Position numbers and translations under genes: made by a program. A DNA stretch of 64,000 nucleotides. It comes from Bernardetia sp. ABR2-2B. GTDB lineage: Bacteria; Bacteroidota; Bacteroidia; Cytophagales; Bernardetiaceae. This document shows, one piece after another, positions 1 through 9,340 of this stretch. Position 1 is the stretch's first letter. Each line of letters starts with the position of its first letter. The notes beneath the pieces were generated by a model. That model did no database searches. It was not told the origin of the DNA and was given only the letters and a program-made list of their open reading frames with translations. The stretch is taken from the NCBI RefSeq assembly GCF_037126435.1, contig NZ_CP147020.1, positions 767,001-831,000 of the forward strand, given 5' to 3'.

Positions 1-3000
1 ACAATTGGAGCTTCAGTAAATAATATTACCTTACCACAAAATCAATTTGATTTGTGTCCAAATACACCTACTACTCTTGAAGTAGATGGAAATGGAGTAG
101 TAACTTGGTATGATTCCCCTACAAACCCTGTTTCTATTCACACAGGAAGTAGTTTTGTTACACCACCTCTGACACAAGATTCTACTTATTTTTATGTTCA
201 AGATTCAGTAGTTGGCTGTGGAGTGAGTAATAGATTGCCTATATTGGTTACTACTTCATCAATGGAAAACATGACGCCACCTCAAAATCAGTATGGAGTA
301 TGTTTGAATGATACTACTGTTTTAGAAGTTAGTGGAAATGGAACAGTCTATTGGTACGATTCTCCTACGAGTACAACTCCTATTCATACAGGAACTCGTT
401 TTACTACTCCAGTTCTGACCCAAGATTCTACTTATTTCTATGCCTTTGATTCTATTGTAGGTTGTAATAATGAAAGGCTAGAACTTTTAGTAACTGCTTT
501 ATCATTGCTAAATGCAGTTAGTAAAACAAACTATACAGCTTATTTAGATGCTACTGGGCAGATTGACGTGAACGCTGTTTTGTTGGATAGTATTAGTTCA
601 GCAGGTTGTGGTAATACAATTGCTTCTTATCTTTATGATGATACAGGATTTGCTACTCGTTCTTTTTCTTGTTTGGATTCTATTCAAAATGTGATTTTAC
701 GAGTTACAGATAATAGTGGAAATACAGATACTTCTTCTACGGTTATTCATGTGAAAGACACTATTCCTCCAATCTTTACCACACGCATTGTTCCTGTTCA
801 TTTTGGAGCGAGCAACCAAGCTGTTGTTCCTGCAAATTATTTCATTACGACATTGAGTGATAATTGTACTGATTCTACAGATATTTCTGTGGTTTTTAAT
901 CATAGTGGAAGAGATAGTGTAACTTTATATTGTGGTAATCCACTTAGAAATCTTCAACTACGAGTTACTGATAGAGCAGGCAATGTAGTCATTCAGCCTG
1001 TTGAAATCCGTCCTACTTCTTCTATTTATGATTTTAATGTCAATATTGTGGGAGGCGTTTTCCGTCCTGCTATTCCTACTACGATTACTGTTTTGGCTAA
1101 TAACTATTCTTGTGCGCCAAAATCGGGTGAGCTAAAGGTAACTTTGCCTTCTACAGTAGCTTACAATTCTGCTTCTATCACACCAGATAGAATTGTGGGA
1201 AATAATCTATTTTGGGATGTAACAGATTTAAGTTATGATAGAAATTTTGTGGTAAGAATTTCTGTAACTCCAAATATTAGCTTAAATATTGGCGATGAAG
1301 TTTGTTTTTCAGGACATATTACCCCTGAAGTAAATGACCTTACTCGTTTGAATAACTTAAAACAATACTGCTTCCCAATCGTAAACTCTTACGACCCTAA
1401 CGACAAACAAGTCTATCCACAAGGAGTCTGTGATGAGAAATTTACGCAGCGTTCAGATTTGCCTCTGACTTATACGATTCGTTTCCAAAACACAGGAAAC
1501 GCACCTGCTTTGAATGTAAATATTGTAGACTCGTTGAGTAATTTGTTAGATAGAAGTTCTTTAAGAGTTGTTGGAAGTAGCCATCCGATGGTGGTTGATA
1601 CAACAGCAAATAATAATGTTATTAATTTTAAATTTGATAATATTAATCTTCCTGATAGCACTTCTAGTCCAGAGTTAAGTCAAGGTTATGTTATTTTTGA
1701 GGTTTCTGAACAAGATACAGGTCGTTTGGACACTGCACGTATTGAAAACAAATCCTATATTTATTTTGATACGAACGCACCGATTATCACAAATACAGTC
1801 AAAAATACAGTGGTAGATATTTTACCAAACTGTAATCCATCTGATGGAACTCCAATTGCAGATTGTCAGTTGCCAACCAATCTGACAGCAGAAACACTTT
1901 CTGCAACAAGAGTAAAACTTTCTTGGACAACTCCAGCAAATACGAATGCAATCAATTATGAGATTTATAGAAATAATCAATTACTACAAACTGTCGTTGC
2001 TTCTCAATTATCATTTATTGATTCATTAGTTAGTTCAAGTACACAATATACGTATTTCATAAAAGCGATTTGTGGAAATAATACAGCTACTTCAAACACC
2101 GTTCAAGTACGTACAATTCCATCAACGCCAACTCTGTTCTCTTTAGAAGCTGCTTGTAAAGGAGAAAGCGGAGTTATTGAAGTGCGAAGTAGTGGAGCTG
2201 TATATCGTGTTTATGATTCTCAAGATGCTACAAACCCAATTTTAGAAACGGATAATGCAACGATTCAAACTCCTGCTTTGAATGACACAACTACTTTTTA
2301 TATTTCTGTTATTATAAATAATTTAGAGAGTGAAAGGCTAGAAGTTGTTGTTCCAATAAAAGAAGTTTTTGAGGCAATTATTGAGCAAGGAAGTTTGCTT
2401 GAGTCATGTACTCGTGCGTTTGCCCTTTCGGCTAATGAAGTAGAAAATGCTTCTTATCTTTGGTTTAGAGATAATATCCAAGTAGGAACAGAAAGAACGC
2501 TGAGTGTTTCTATTGAAGGAAAATATACTGTAAGGATTGAAAAAGATGGTTGTCGTGCAGAATCAGAAATTACACAAACTGCTTTTGTCAATGCTCCGAC
2601 AGCACAAATCGAACAAGGAAATACAGTTATTTTCTGTGGAAATGGAATACTAAATGCACAAGATACGAGCGCAAATGTAACTTATACATGGTCTCTAAAT
2701 GGAACTGATATTGGAAACGGAACATCAATTTCTGTTTCAAAATCTGGAACTTATACCTTGAAAACTAGTCAGCCTTCGTGTTCGGATAGCACAAGTATTG
2801 CCGTTACAATTGCAGACTTACCTACGGCTGTTCTTTCTACTGATAAAACAGAAATTTGTCCGAGTGAAGAAACTACACTTTCTGTTACAGAAAATACAGG
2901 TTCTATTTATAGTTGGTTTAGAAATGGAACAGCTATTCTGAATGATTCATCTACTTTAGTAACTTCTGAAATCGGAACATACAAAGTAGAAATTACAACA

Positions 3001-3555
3001 GCAGAAAATTGCAAATCAGAATCAAATGAAGTAGAAATTACAGAAGCACAAGCTCCAACAGCAACAATTACAATAAACAGAGAAAATTCTTTAGATAAAA
3101 CAATTACCGTTTCATCTTCTGATTCTATTGTTTCAGTAGTTTGGTTTAAAGATGGAAGTGAAGTTGCTGGTTTCAATAATCAGAGAACGGTTCAACCTAC
3201 TGAAAGTGGAAATTACAAAGCAAAGGCAACTTACCTTTCAGGCTGTGAGTTTGAAACAGAAGAAAAGACTTTTACTTTTGATGTACAAACTGGAATTGAA
3301 GAAGAGTCTGCAAAAGTATTTTCTATCTATCCAAATCCAAATAATGGTTCGTTTAAAGTAGAATTTGCAACAACTACCAACCAAAAAACAAACCTTGTTT
3401 TGGTAGATGCACTTGGTAGAACAATTTATAGCAAAGAAATTTCTATGAATCAAAAAACTACTCCTATTACACTTCCAAAAATAAGTGCAGGGGTTTATGT
3501 TGTTCAGATTGTTTCTCAAGGAAAAGTATATACAAAACAATTGATTATTCAATAA
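1..3555 (+). CDS. T9SS-sorted multidomain surface protein (5' end outside window)
   Basis: The reading frame is open from base 1, so the true start lies upstream and the first in-window TTG (52) is not the start. In order it carries two Ig-like modules sharing WYDSPT and DSTYFY motifs (about 40-480), two beta-sandwich modules (500-1010), a DUF11/DUF7619-like block containing SYDPNDKQVYPQG (1020-1820), a fibronectin type III-like domain (1860-2125), four Ig-like modules (2130-3260) and a type A T9SS sorting domain beginning IYPNPNNGSFKVEF (3328 on). Such proteins are exported by Sec, cross the outer membrane through T9SS and are attached to the surface. It is a close paralogue of the next gene, matching it from about 5550 onward but with an extra FN3/Ig block. 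The lost N-terminus may therefore also hold DUF285 repeats (inference). Substrate or partner unknown. Confidence 0.9.
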   Translation, partial: TIGASVNNITLPQNQFDLCPNTPTTLEVDGNGVVTWYDSPTNPVSIHTGSSFVTPPLTQDSTYFYVQDSVVGCGVSNRLPILVTTSSMENMTPPQNQYGVCLNDTTVLEVSGNGTVYWYDSPTSTTPIHTGTRFTTPVLTQDSTYFYAFDSIVGCNNERLELLVTALSLLNAVSKTNYTAYLDATGQIDVNAVLLDSISSAGCGNTIASYLYDDTGFATRSFSCLDSIQNVILRVTDNSGNTDTSSTVIHVKDTIPPIFTTRIVPVHFGASNQAVVPANYFITTLSDNCTDSTDISVVFNHSGRDSVTLYCGNPLRNLQLRVTDRAGNVVIQPVEIRPTSSIYDFNVNIVGGVFRPAIPTTITVLANNYSCAPKSGELKVTLPSTVAYNSASITPDRIVGNNLFWDVTDLSYDRNFVVRISVTPNISLNIGDEVCFSGHITPEVNDLTRLNNLKQYCFPIVNSYDPNDKQVYPQGVCDEKFTQRSDLPLTYTIRFQNTGNAPALNVNIVDSLSNLLDRSSLRVVGSSHPMVVDTTANNNVINFKFDNINLPDSTSSPELSQGYVIFEVSEQDTGRLDTARIENKSYIYFDTNAPIITNTVKNTVVDILPNCNPSDGTPIADCQLPTNLTAETLSATRVKLSWTTPANTNAINYEIYRNNQLLQTVVASQLSFIDSLVSSSTQYTYFIKAICGNNTATSNTVQVRTIPSTPTLFSLEAACKGESGVIEVRSSGAVYRVYDSQDATNPILETDNATIQTPALNDTTTFYISVIINNLESERLEVVVPIKEVFEAIIEQGSLLESCTRAFALSANEVENASYLWFRDNIQVGTERTLSVSIEGKYTVRIEKDGCRAESEITQTAFVNAPTAQIEQGNTVIFCGNGILNAQDTSANVTYTWSLNGTDIGNGTSISVSKSGTYTLKTSQPSCSDSTSIAVTIADLPTAVLSTDKTEICPSEETTLSVTENTGSIYSWFRNGTAILNDSSTLVTSEIGTYKVEITTAENCKSESNEVEITEAQAPTATITINRENSLDKTITVSSSDSIVSVVWFKDGSEVAGFNNQRTVQPTESGNYKAKATYLSGCEFETEEKTFTFDVQTGIEEESAKVFSIYPNPNNGSFKVEFATTTNQKTNLVLVDALGRTIYSKEISMNQKTTPITLPKISAGVYVVQIVSQGKVYTKQLIIQ

Positions 3556-3583
3556 AACTTGTGGTCTAAATAGTATGCTACAC

Positions 3584-3616
3584 AAAAAAGCCTTTACGAT
3601 TTGTAAAGGCTTTTTT
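3584..3616 (+). terminator. Intrinsic terminator after first surface protein gene
   Basis: A perfect 14-bp stem (AAAAAAGCCTTTAC with its complement) around a 5-nt loop ends in a T run. It lies 28 bp after the stop codon and is nearly identical to the hairpin at 7659-7691, because both lie in the duplicated segment. Confidence 0.85.
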
Positions 3617-3646
3617 GTGATTTTAAGAATAAAAACTACTCTAAAT

Positions 3647-3732
3647 CTATTCCATCTTGCTTAATTTCAAAACATTAGTTCTTTGTTTTTCATCGATTGG
3701 CATACTGGCAGTATTGACAAACAAATCTCCTC
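3647..3732 (-). pseudogene. Relic of pyruvate kinase 3' end
   Basis: On the minus strand this stretch still encodes the last 27 residues of pyruvate kinase (GDLFVNTASMPIDEK through the terminal SKME and stop) with no amino-acid change from the intact gene at 7722-9155. Similarity stops abruptly near 3731. The four base differences in the coding part are all synonymous. It has no start and no upstream gene body. It is best read as the end of a segmental duplication that copied the surface-protein gene, its terminator and the tail of the convergent pyk gene. Confidence 0.85.
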
Positions 3733-4141
3733 CTGTGCCTCGCAAGAAATAAAACGGCTGTTGTTCCTTCTGATTATGTATTATCTGATAAAGAAAATAT
3801 AGATTAATAAATTAAAAGTAATTTTTAGCAAAAAAAACAAAAGTTTATTTTTTATTTCAAATAAAGACGTATATTTGTCCTCATACTATTGAGAAAATTT
3901 GATATTATTCAATGTTATCTAGCTGCTATTTTTATCATTCTTGACTTTCTCAATCTGTATAACAATCTCACTAACTAAATTAATTATCATACGCTATCAC
4001 TTTAAAAAAGTGTAATCATTTTTCTTTCTCTATTTGGATAGGTATTTACAAATACTGCCAAACAGAAATTGAAAAACTTTAGATTACAGTTTTAATGAGA
4101 TAGATTCTATTGTTTATTTTTTTAAATTAATTTATTCTTAG
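3733..4141. other. Intergenic region, no gene seen
   Basis: This AT-rich stretch follows the pyk relic. No open frame with coding character was found on either strand. The only recognisable signal is a Bacteroidota -7-like box at 3870-3877, which would leave a 5' leader of roughly 260 nt before the next gene. Confidence 0.6.
3870..3877 (+). promoter_or_regulatory. Putative -7 box for DUF285 surface protein
   Basis: TATATTTG matches the Bacteroidota -7 consensus TAnnTTTG. No clear TTG -33 element lies 17-23 bp upstream, so the call rests on one box. Confidence 0.4.
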
Positions 4142-7100
4142 ATGAGAAATCTTCATTGCTCTTTACACAGCCTATTTCTATGTGCTGTTTTCTTTACTCT
4201 ATACTTGTTTTCTGTAGATACAGCAGAAGCACAAGCTTTTCGTACCACTTGGGTAACCGATGACGGGACAATTACTATTCCTACAAATTCAAATAGTGGA
4301 GCATATAATTATGATATTACTTGGACAAATCTTACTAATACAGGCGTAGGTAACGGTTCTTCTACAGGACAAACAAGAAACTATACCATTTCAGGGCTTA
4401 CAAATGGAGATACTTATGAGATAGCTATTACAGGAGTTTTTCCTCATTTTTATATGTATAATGATACTACTCATAGGGCAAAATTACGCACTATAGAAGA
4501 GTGGGGAAACATAGAATGGAAAAGTCTGAATAGTGCTTTTTATGGCTGCTTTAACCTTACTTATAATGCTATTGATAATCCAAATCTTATAGGAGTGAGT
4601 AGTATGAGTAGTATGTTTAGAAGTTGTACTATTTTTAATGGAAATATTGGAAGTTGGAATACAGAAACTGTAACCGATATGCATTGGATGTTTGTTGATG
4701 CCACTTCTTTCAATCAAGATATTGGAAACTGGAACACGGAAAATGTAACAAATATGAATCGCATGTTTTACAATTGTACTAACTTCAATGGAAACATTGG
4801 AAACTGGAACACGGAAAATGTAGAATCTATGTTTGAGATGTTTGGAAAAGCTACTTCTTTCAATCAAGATATTGGAAATTGGAACACGGAAAATGTAATA
4901 AATATGAGTGCCGTGTTTAAAGGAGCAACATCTTTCAATCAAAATATTGGAAACTGGAATACAAGTAATGTTATTAGTGTGAATTCGATGTTTGAAGGAG
5001 CAACATCTTTCAATCAAAATATTAGAAACTGGAATACAAGTAATGTTGCTGGTATGTATTGGACATTTAGAGGAGCAACATCTTTCAATCAAGATATCAG
5101 CAACTGGAACACGGAAGATGTAACAACTATGACTGGGATGTTTGAAAGAGCTACTTCTTTCAATCAAGATATTGGAAACTGGAATACAAGTAATGTTACC
5201 AGTATCAGGTTTATGTTTAGAGGTGCTACTTCTTTCAATCAAGATATTGGAAACTGGAATACGGAAAATGTAACAGATATGAGATGGATGTTTTTGAATG
5301 CTAGTTCTTTTAATCAGAATATTGGGAGTTGGGATATCAGTAATGTTACAGATATGACAGACATGCTTACTAGGTCAGGGCTAAACACCTCTAACTATGA
5401 TGCTACACTAATAGGCTGGGCAACACAAGACGTACAACCAAATGTAGCTTTAGGAGCTACTGGTCTAACTTATTGTCGTTCTGTAGTAGCACGTAATATT
5501 CTTACCTCTGCTCCTAATAACTGGATTATTACAGGAGATATACAAAATATAAGTGTATCATTAAATAACATAACATTACCACAAAACCAATATGGCTTAT
5601 GTATAAATACACAAATTACTTTAGAGACTGATGGAACAGGAACAGTTTATTGGTATGACTCTCCTACAAGTAATACACCCATTCATACAGGAAGTAATTT
5701 TACTACACCAGTTTTGAGCGCAGATTCTACTTATTTTTATGCTCAAGATTCGTCGTTAAATTGTGGAATTAGTGATAGATTGGAATTCTTAGTAACAACT
5801 TCTCAAAGTTTACAAGCCATTAGCAAAGCTAATTATACAGCTTATTTAGATAATAATGGAAATGTAGAAGTAAATGCAGCTTTGTTAGATAGCATCAGTT
5901 TTCCAGCTTGTGGAGACAGTATAGTTTCCCTTCTTTTTGATGATACAGGACTAACTACTCGTTCTTTTTCTTGTGCTGATACAAATGCAGTTAATGTAGT
6001 TTTGAGAGTTACAGATAACAATGGAAATACAGAAACTTCTCCTACAATTATTCCTGTAAAAGATACAATTCGTCCAGTTGTTTCTGTCACAGTCTTGCCA
6101 GTAATTTTTAATACTTCTAATCAAGCAACAATTTCAGCAAGGGATTTTATTACTTCTTTAAGTGATAATTGTACAGATTCAATAGATATAGAAGTTGTAT
6201 TTGATGATACAGGGCTTGAAACTATTTTTTTTGATTGTGGAAATACTTCTGTAGAAAGTTTGAACTTACGTATTACAGACCAAGCAGGAAATCAAACTAT
6301 CCAACCTGTTATTATAAATCCTTCTGCTACAAGCTATGACTTTAATGTAAATATTATTTCTGAGCCTTTGCGTCCTGCCATAATTTCTACAATTACAGCT
6401 CTTGTTAATAATTATTCTTGCGCTCCCAAATCTGGCGAACTCAAAGTTACTTTACCTTCAAATGTTACTTACGTTTCTTCATCTATTAATCCAAACAGAA
6501 CTGTAGGAAATAATTTATTTTGGGATGTTACAGATTTGAGTTTTGATAGAAGTTTTTCCGTTAGAATACAAGTATTACCAAACGATAGCTTGAATATTGG
6601 TGATGAGGTTTGTTTTTCAGGACATATTACACCTGAAACAAATGACCTTACTCGTTTGAATAATATAAAACAATACTGTTTCCTAATCGTAAACTCTTAC
6701 GACCCCAACGATAAACAAGTCTATCCACAAGGAATCTGTGATAATAAACTTACAAAACGTTCTGATTTACCTCTTACTTATACAATTCGTTTCCAAAATA
6801 CAGGAAATGCCCCTGCTTTAAAAGTAAATATTGTAGATTCATTGAGCAATTTATTAGATAGAAGTTCATTGAAAATTGTGGAAAGTAGCCATACGATGGT
6901 TGTTGATACAGTAGCCAATAGTAATGTTATCAATTTCCGTTTTGATGATATTAACTTACCTGATAGCACTTCTAATCTAGAAGGCAGTCAAGGTTATGTT
7001 ATTTTTGAGTTGGATGAGATTGCAGCCCATTCAGATACTTCAAGAATTGAAAATAAATCTTATATTTATTTTGACACCAATGAACCAATTATCACTAATA

Positions 7101-7630
7101 CAGTCAAAAATACGATTGTGGATACCTTGCCAACAGCAACAATTACAATAAACAGAGAAAATTCTTTAGATAAAACAATTACCGTTTCATCTTCTGATTC
7201 TATTGTTTCAGTAGTTTGGTTTAAAGATGGAAGTGAAGTTGCTGGTTTTTCAAATCAGAGAACGATTCAACCAACTGAAAGTGGAAATTACAAAGCAAAA
7301 GTAGTTTATGAAACAGGCTGTGAATTTGAAACAGAAGAAAAGACTTTTACTTTTGACATACAAACTGGAATTGAAGAAGAATCTGCAAAAGTATTTTCTA
7401 TCTATCCAAACCCAAATAATGGTTCATTTAAAGTAGAATTTGCAACAACTATCGACCAAAAAACAAACCTTGTTTTGGTAGATGCACTTGGTAGAACAAT
7501 TTATAGCAAAGAAATTTCTATGAATCAAAAAACTACTCCTATTACACTTCCAAAAATAAGTGCAGGGGTTTATGTAGTTCAAATTGTTTCTCAAGGAAAA
7601 GTATATACAAAACAACTGGTTATTCAATAA
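4142..7630 (+). CDS. BspA-like DUF285 repeat surface protein with T9SS sorting domain
   Basis: A 1162-residue secreted protein. Residues 1-31 form a Sec signal peptide ending in AEAQA. Ten tandem 25-residue DUF285 repeats (unit like FNQDIGNWNTENVTNM...MF..ATS) run from about residue 165 to 414 (nt 4634-5383). An Ig-like WYDSPT module, two beta-sandwich modules and a DUF11/DUF7619-like block with SYDPNDKQVYPQG follow, then one Ig-like module and a C-terminal T9SS sorting domain almost identical to that of the preceding gene. DUF285 (BspA-type) repeats in other bacteria form leucine-rich-repeat-like solenoids used for adhesion. Adhesion here is inference. The 3' part and downstream terminator are duplicated from, or homogenised with, the gene at 1-3555. 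Confidence 0.93.
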   Translation: MRNLHCSLHSLFLCAVFFTLYLFSVDTAEAQAFRTTWVTDDGTITIPTNSNSGAYNYDITWTNLTNTGVGNGSSTGQTRNYTISGLTNGDTYEIAITGVFPHFYMYNDTTHRAKLRTIEEWGNIEWKSLNSAFYGCFNLTYNAIDNPNLIGVSSMSSMFRSCTIFNGNIGSWNTETVTDMHWMFVDATSFNQDIGNWNTENVTNMNRMFYNCTNFNGNIGNWNTENVESMFEMFGKATSFNQDIGNWNTENVINMSAVFKGATSFNQNIGNWNTSNVISVNSMFEGATSFNQNIRNWNTSNVAGMYWTFRGATSFNQDISNWNTEDVTTMTGMFERATSFNQDIGNWNTSNVTSIRFMFRGATSFNQDIGNWNTENVTDMRWMFLNASSFNQNIGSWDISNVTDMTDMLTRSGLNTSNYDATLIGWATQDVQPNVALGATGLTYCRSVVARNILTSAPNNWIITGDIQNISVSLNNITLPQNQYGLCINTQITLETDGTGTVYWYDSPTSNTPIHTGSNFTTPVLSADSTYFYAQDSSLNCGISDRLEFLVTTSQSLQAISKANYTAYLDNNGNVEVNAALLDSISFPACGDSIVSLLFDDTGLTTRSFSCADTNAVNVVLRVTDNNGNTETSPTIIPVKDTIRPVVSVTVLPVIFNTSNQATISARDFITSLSDNCTDSIDIEVVFDDTGLETIFFDCGNTSVESLNLRITDQAGNQTIQPVIINPSATSYDFNVNIISEPLRPAIISTITALVNNYSCAPKSGELKVTLPSNVTYVSSSINPNRTVGNNLFWDVTDLSFDRSFSVRIQVLPNDSLNIGDEVCFSGHITPETNDLTRLNNIKQYCFLIVNSYDPNDKQVYPQGICDNKLTKRSDLPLTYTIRFQNTGNAPALKVNIVDSLSNLLDRSSLKIVESSHTMVVDTVANSNVINFRFDDINLPDSTSNLEGSQGYVIFELDEIAAHSDTSRIENKSYIYFDTNEPIITNTVKNTIVDTLPTATITINRENSLDKTITVSSSDSIVSVVWFKDGSEVAGFSNQRTIQPTESGNYKAKVVYETGCEFETEEKTFTFDIQTGIEEESAKVFSIYPNPNNGSFKVEFATTIDQKTNLVLVDALGRTIYSKEISMNQKTTPITLPKISAGVYVVQIVSQGKVYTKQLVIQ
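4634..5383 (+). repeat. Ten 75-bp in-frame tandem repeats (DUF285 units)
   Basis: Ten consecutive 75-bp units each encode 25 residues beginning FNxxIxxW. Several neighbours are almost identical at DNA level (for instance the units starting near 4859, 5084 and 5159), whereas positions after NV vary. This pattern suggests expansion and contraction by recombination within a surface-exposed array. Confidence 0.9.
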
Positions 7631-7658
7631 AACTTGTAGTCTAAATAATATGCTACAC

Positions 7659-7691
7659 AAAAAAGCCTTTACAAATTGTAAAGGCTTTTTT
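7659..7691. terminator. Bidirectional terminator between surface protein and pyk
   Basis: A 14-bp perfect stem with A run before and T run after, loop aaatt, lies between the convergent genes ending at 7630 and 7722. It can serve both strands. Confidence 0.85.
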
Positions 7692-7721
7692 GTGATTTTA
7701 AAAATAAGAACTATTCTAAAT

Positions 7722-9155
7722 CTATTCCATCTTACTCAACTTCAAAACATTAGTTCGTTGTTTTTCATCGATTGGCATACTGGCAGTATTGACAAACAAA
7801 TCTCCTTTTTGAATATGTCCTTTTTCAAACAAAATCTCTTGTGTATCTTTAAAGGTTTGGTCTGTCGAAACAAATTTATCGTAATAATAACCACGAACTC
7901 CCCAAACTAAATTAAGTGTAGTGAGTAAGTTATGATTAGATGTAAAGATAAAAATACCTGCCTTCGGACGATGACTAGCCAACTGAAAAGCTGTATAACC
8001 TGATTGTGTCATCGAAATGAGTGCTTTTGCATGAACATTTTGAGCCAACCTACAAGCTGTCGTAATTACACTCTTACTTGTATAATCATTCATTGAAGTA
8101 GGAATTGGATAATATTGATGATAAATTGATTCTACATTTACTTCAATCGAACTAATCGTTTTTACCATACTTTTAATTACCTCAACTGGATATTTTCCAA
8201 CAGCCGTTTCCCCACTAAGCATAAGGGCATCTGCTCCGTCCATCACTGCATTAGCTACATCATTTGTTTCTGCACGAGTAGGACGAGGATTTTCTATCAT
8301 TGATTCCATCATCTGCGTAGCAATAATAACAGGTTTTGCAGCTTCATTACACTTTCTAACGATTCGTTTCTGAACTACTGGTACTTCTTCAGCATTAATT
8401 TCTACTCCCAAATCTCCACGAGCTACCATTAGTGCATCAGCTTCTTCGATAATACTATCAATATTTGCAACTGCTTCTGGGCGTTCGATTTTCGCAACTG
8501 TTCTCATTTTGCTGTCATGTTTTGTAATAATTTCTTTCAAACGAATCATATCACTAGCATTACGAACAAAAGAAAGAGCTACCCATTCTACATCATTTTC
8601 AATTCCAAACATAACATCTTTCAAATCTTTTTCTGTCATAGACGGCGCAGAAACCTGTGTATTAGGAAGGTTAATTCCTTTTCGTGGCTTTAGAGTTCCT
8701 CCTACAATTACTTTTGCAATAACATCATTTTGGTCTTTTTCAGAAACAACAAGCTCTAGCTTTCCATCGTCCATCAAAATAGGCTCTCCAACTTTTACAT
8801 CTCTAACAAAATCTTCGTAAGCACAACTAATTCGTTCTTTTGTTCCCATTACACCCTCATCAGTCGTAATTCTAATTTTTGCTCCTTTTACAAGCTCAAG
8901 TTCTCCTCCTTCAATGTCTCCTACACGAATTTTAGGCCCTTGTAAATCTTGAAGAATACAAACATTAAACTCAAACTTATGATTAAGCTCTCTAATTATG
9001 TCTAATACTTTTTTGTGATCGTCGTAAGTGCCATGTGAAAAGTTGAGACGAAAAACATCTACTCCTGCTACCATAAGCTCTAAAAGCTGCTCACGAGTAG
9101 AAGTGGCTGGGCCCACAGTTGCAATTACTTTTGTTTTATTGAAGCTAAATTTCAT
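7722..9155 (-). CDS. pyk: Pyruvate kinase
   Basis: The 477-residue protein transfers phosphate from phosphoenolpyruvate to ADP in the last step of glycolysis, in the cytoplasm. It opens with KTKVIATVGPATST and FRLNFSHG. It contains the PK active-site region VAKIERPEAVANID and MVARGDLGVEI (Mg2+/PEP binding), then ATQMMESMI and PTRAETNDVANAV, and a C-terminal domain of about 120 residues. Length is normal for the family. It is transcribed toward the surface-protein gene and shares a terminator hairpin with it. Its last 27 codons are duplicated at 3647-3732. Confidence 0.97.
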   Translation of the reverse strand: MKFSFNKTKVIATVGPATSTREQLLELMVAGVDVFRLNFSHGTYDDHKKVLDIIRELNHKFEFNVCILQDLQGPKIRVGDIEGGELELVKGAKIRITTDEGVMGTKERISCAYEDFVRDVKVGEPILMDDGKLELVVSEKDQNDVIAKVIVGGTLKPRKGINLPNTQVSAPSMTEKDLKDVMFGIENDVEWVALSFVRNASDMIRLKEIITKHDSKMRTVAKIERPEAVANIDSIIEEADALMVARGDLGVEINAEEVPVVQKRIVRKCNEAAKPVIIATQMMESMIENPRPTRAETNDVANAVMDGADALMLSGETAVGKYPVEVIKSMVKTISSIEVNVESIYHQYYPIPTSMNDYTSKSVITTACRLAQNVHAKALISMTQSGYTAFQLASHRPKAGIFIFTSNHNLLTTLNLVWGVRGYYYDKFVSTDQTFKDTQEILFEKGHIQKGDLFVNTASMPIDEKQRTNVLKLSKME

Positions 9156-9301
9156 ATTTATTGTGAAGTCGGTTATGAATATGTATTTTTGTTATCTAAT
9201 TACGAACTTAGTCAATTAGCAATTAATAAGTAAGTTTTAGAAATTATTTTTTTATGAAGATTTTTATAAATTGTCTTTTCAAATTAGGCAATTTACTGAT
9301 T

Positions 9302-9340
9302 ACTAGTAACTTTTACTGGTAACTGATAACTGATAACTGC
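9302..9340 (+). repeat. Heptamer array directly upstream of GGGP synthase start
   Basis: Successive heptamers of the type ACTGGTA and ACTGATA (9315-9335) run straight into the start codon, whose ATG overlaps the final ACTGCAT unit. A degenerate ACTAGTA unit begins at 9302. The same array type lies 5' of mutS2, hisF and the acyltransferase gene in the same sense relative to each gene. Confidence 0.8.

Noticed and set aside
3238-3585. Minus-strand Cys/Phe-rich frames opposite the sorting domains (also 7424-7660)
   Set aside because: Same shadow in both duplicated copies, running through the terminator hairpins; not a gene family.
4484-5242. 252-codon open frame on the minus strand opposite the DUF285 repeats
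   Set aside because: It is the antisense reading of the ten 75-bp repeats; an open frame in one unit is open in all. No initiation context, and protein composition is unlike any family.
4634-5383. Regular 75-bp repeats considered as a CRISPR-like array
   Set aside because: Repeats are contiguous and in frame with no spacers, encoding DUF285 units in a secreted protein.
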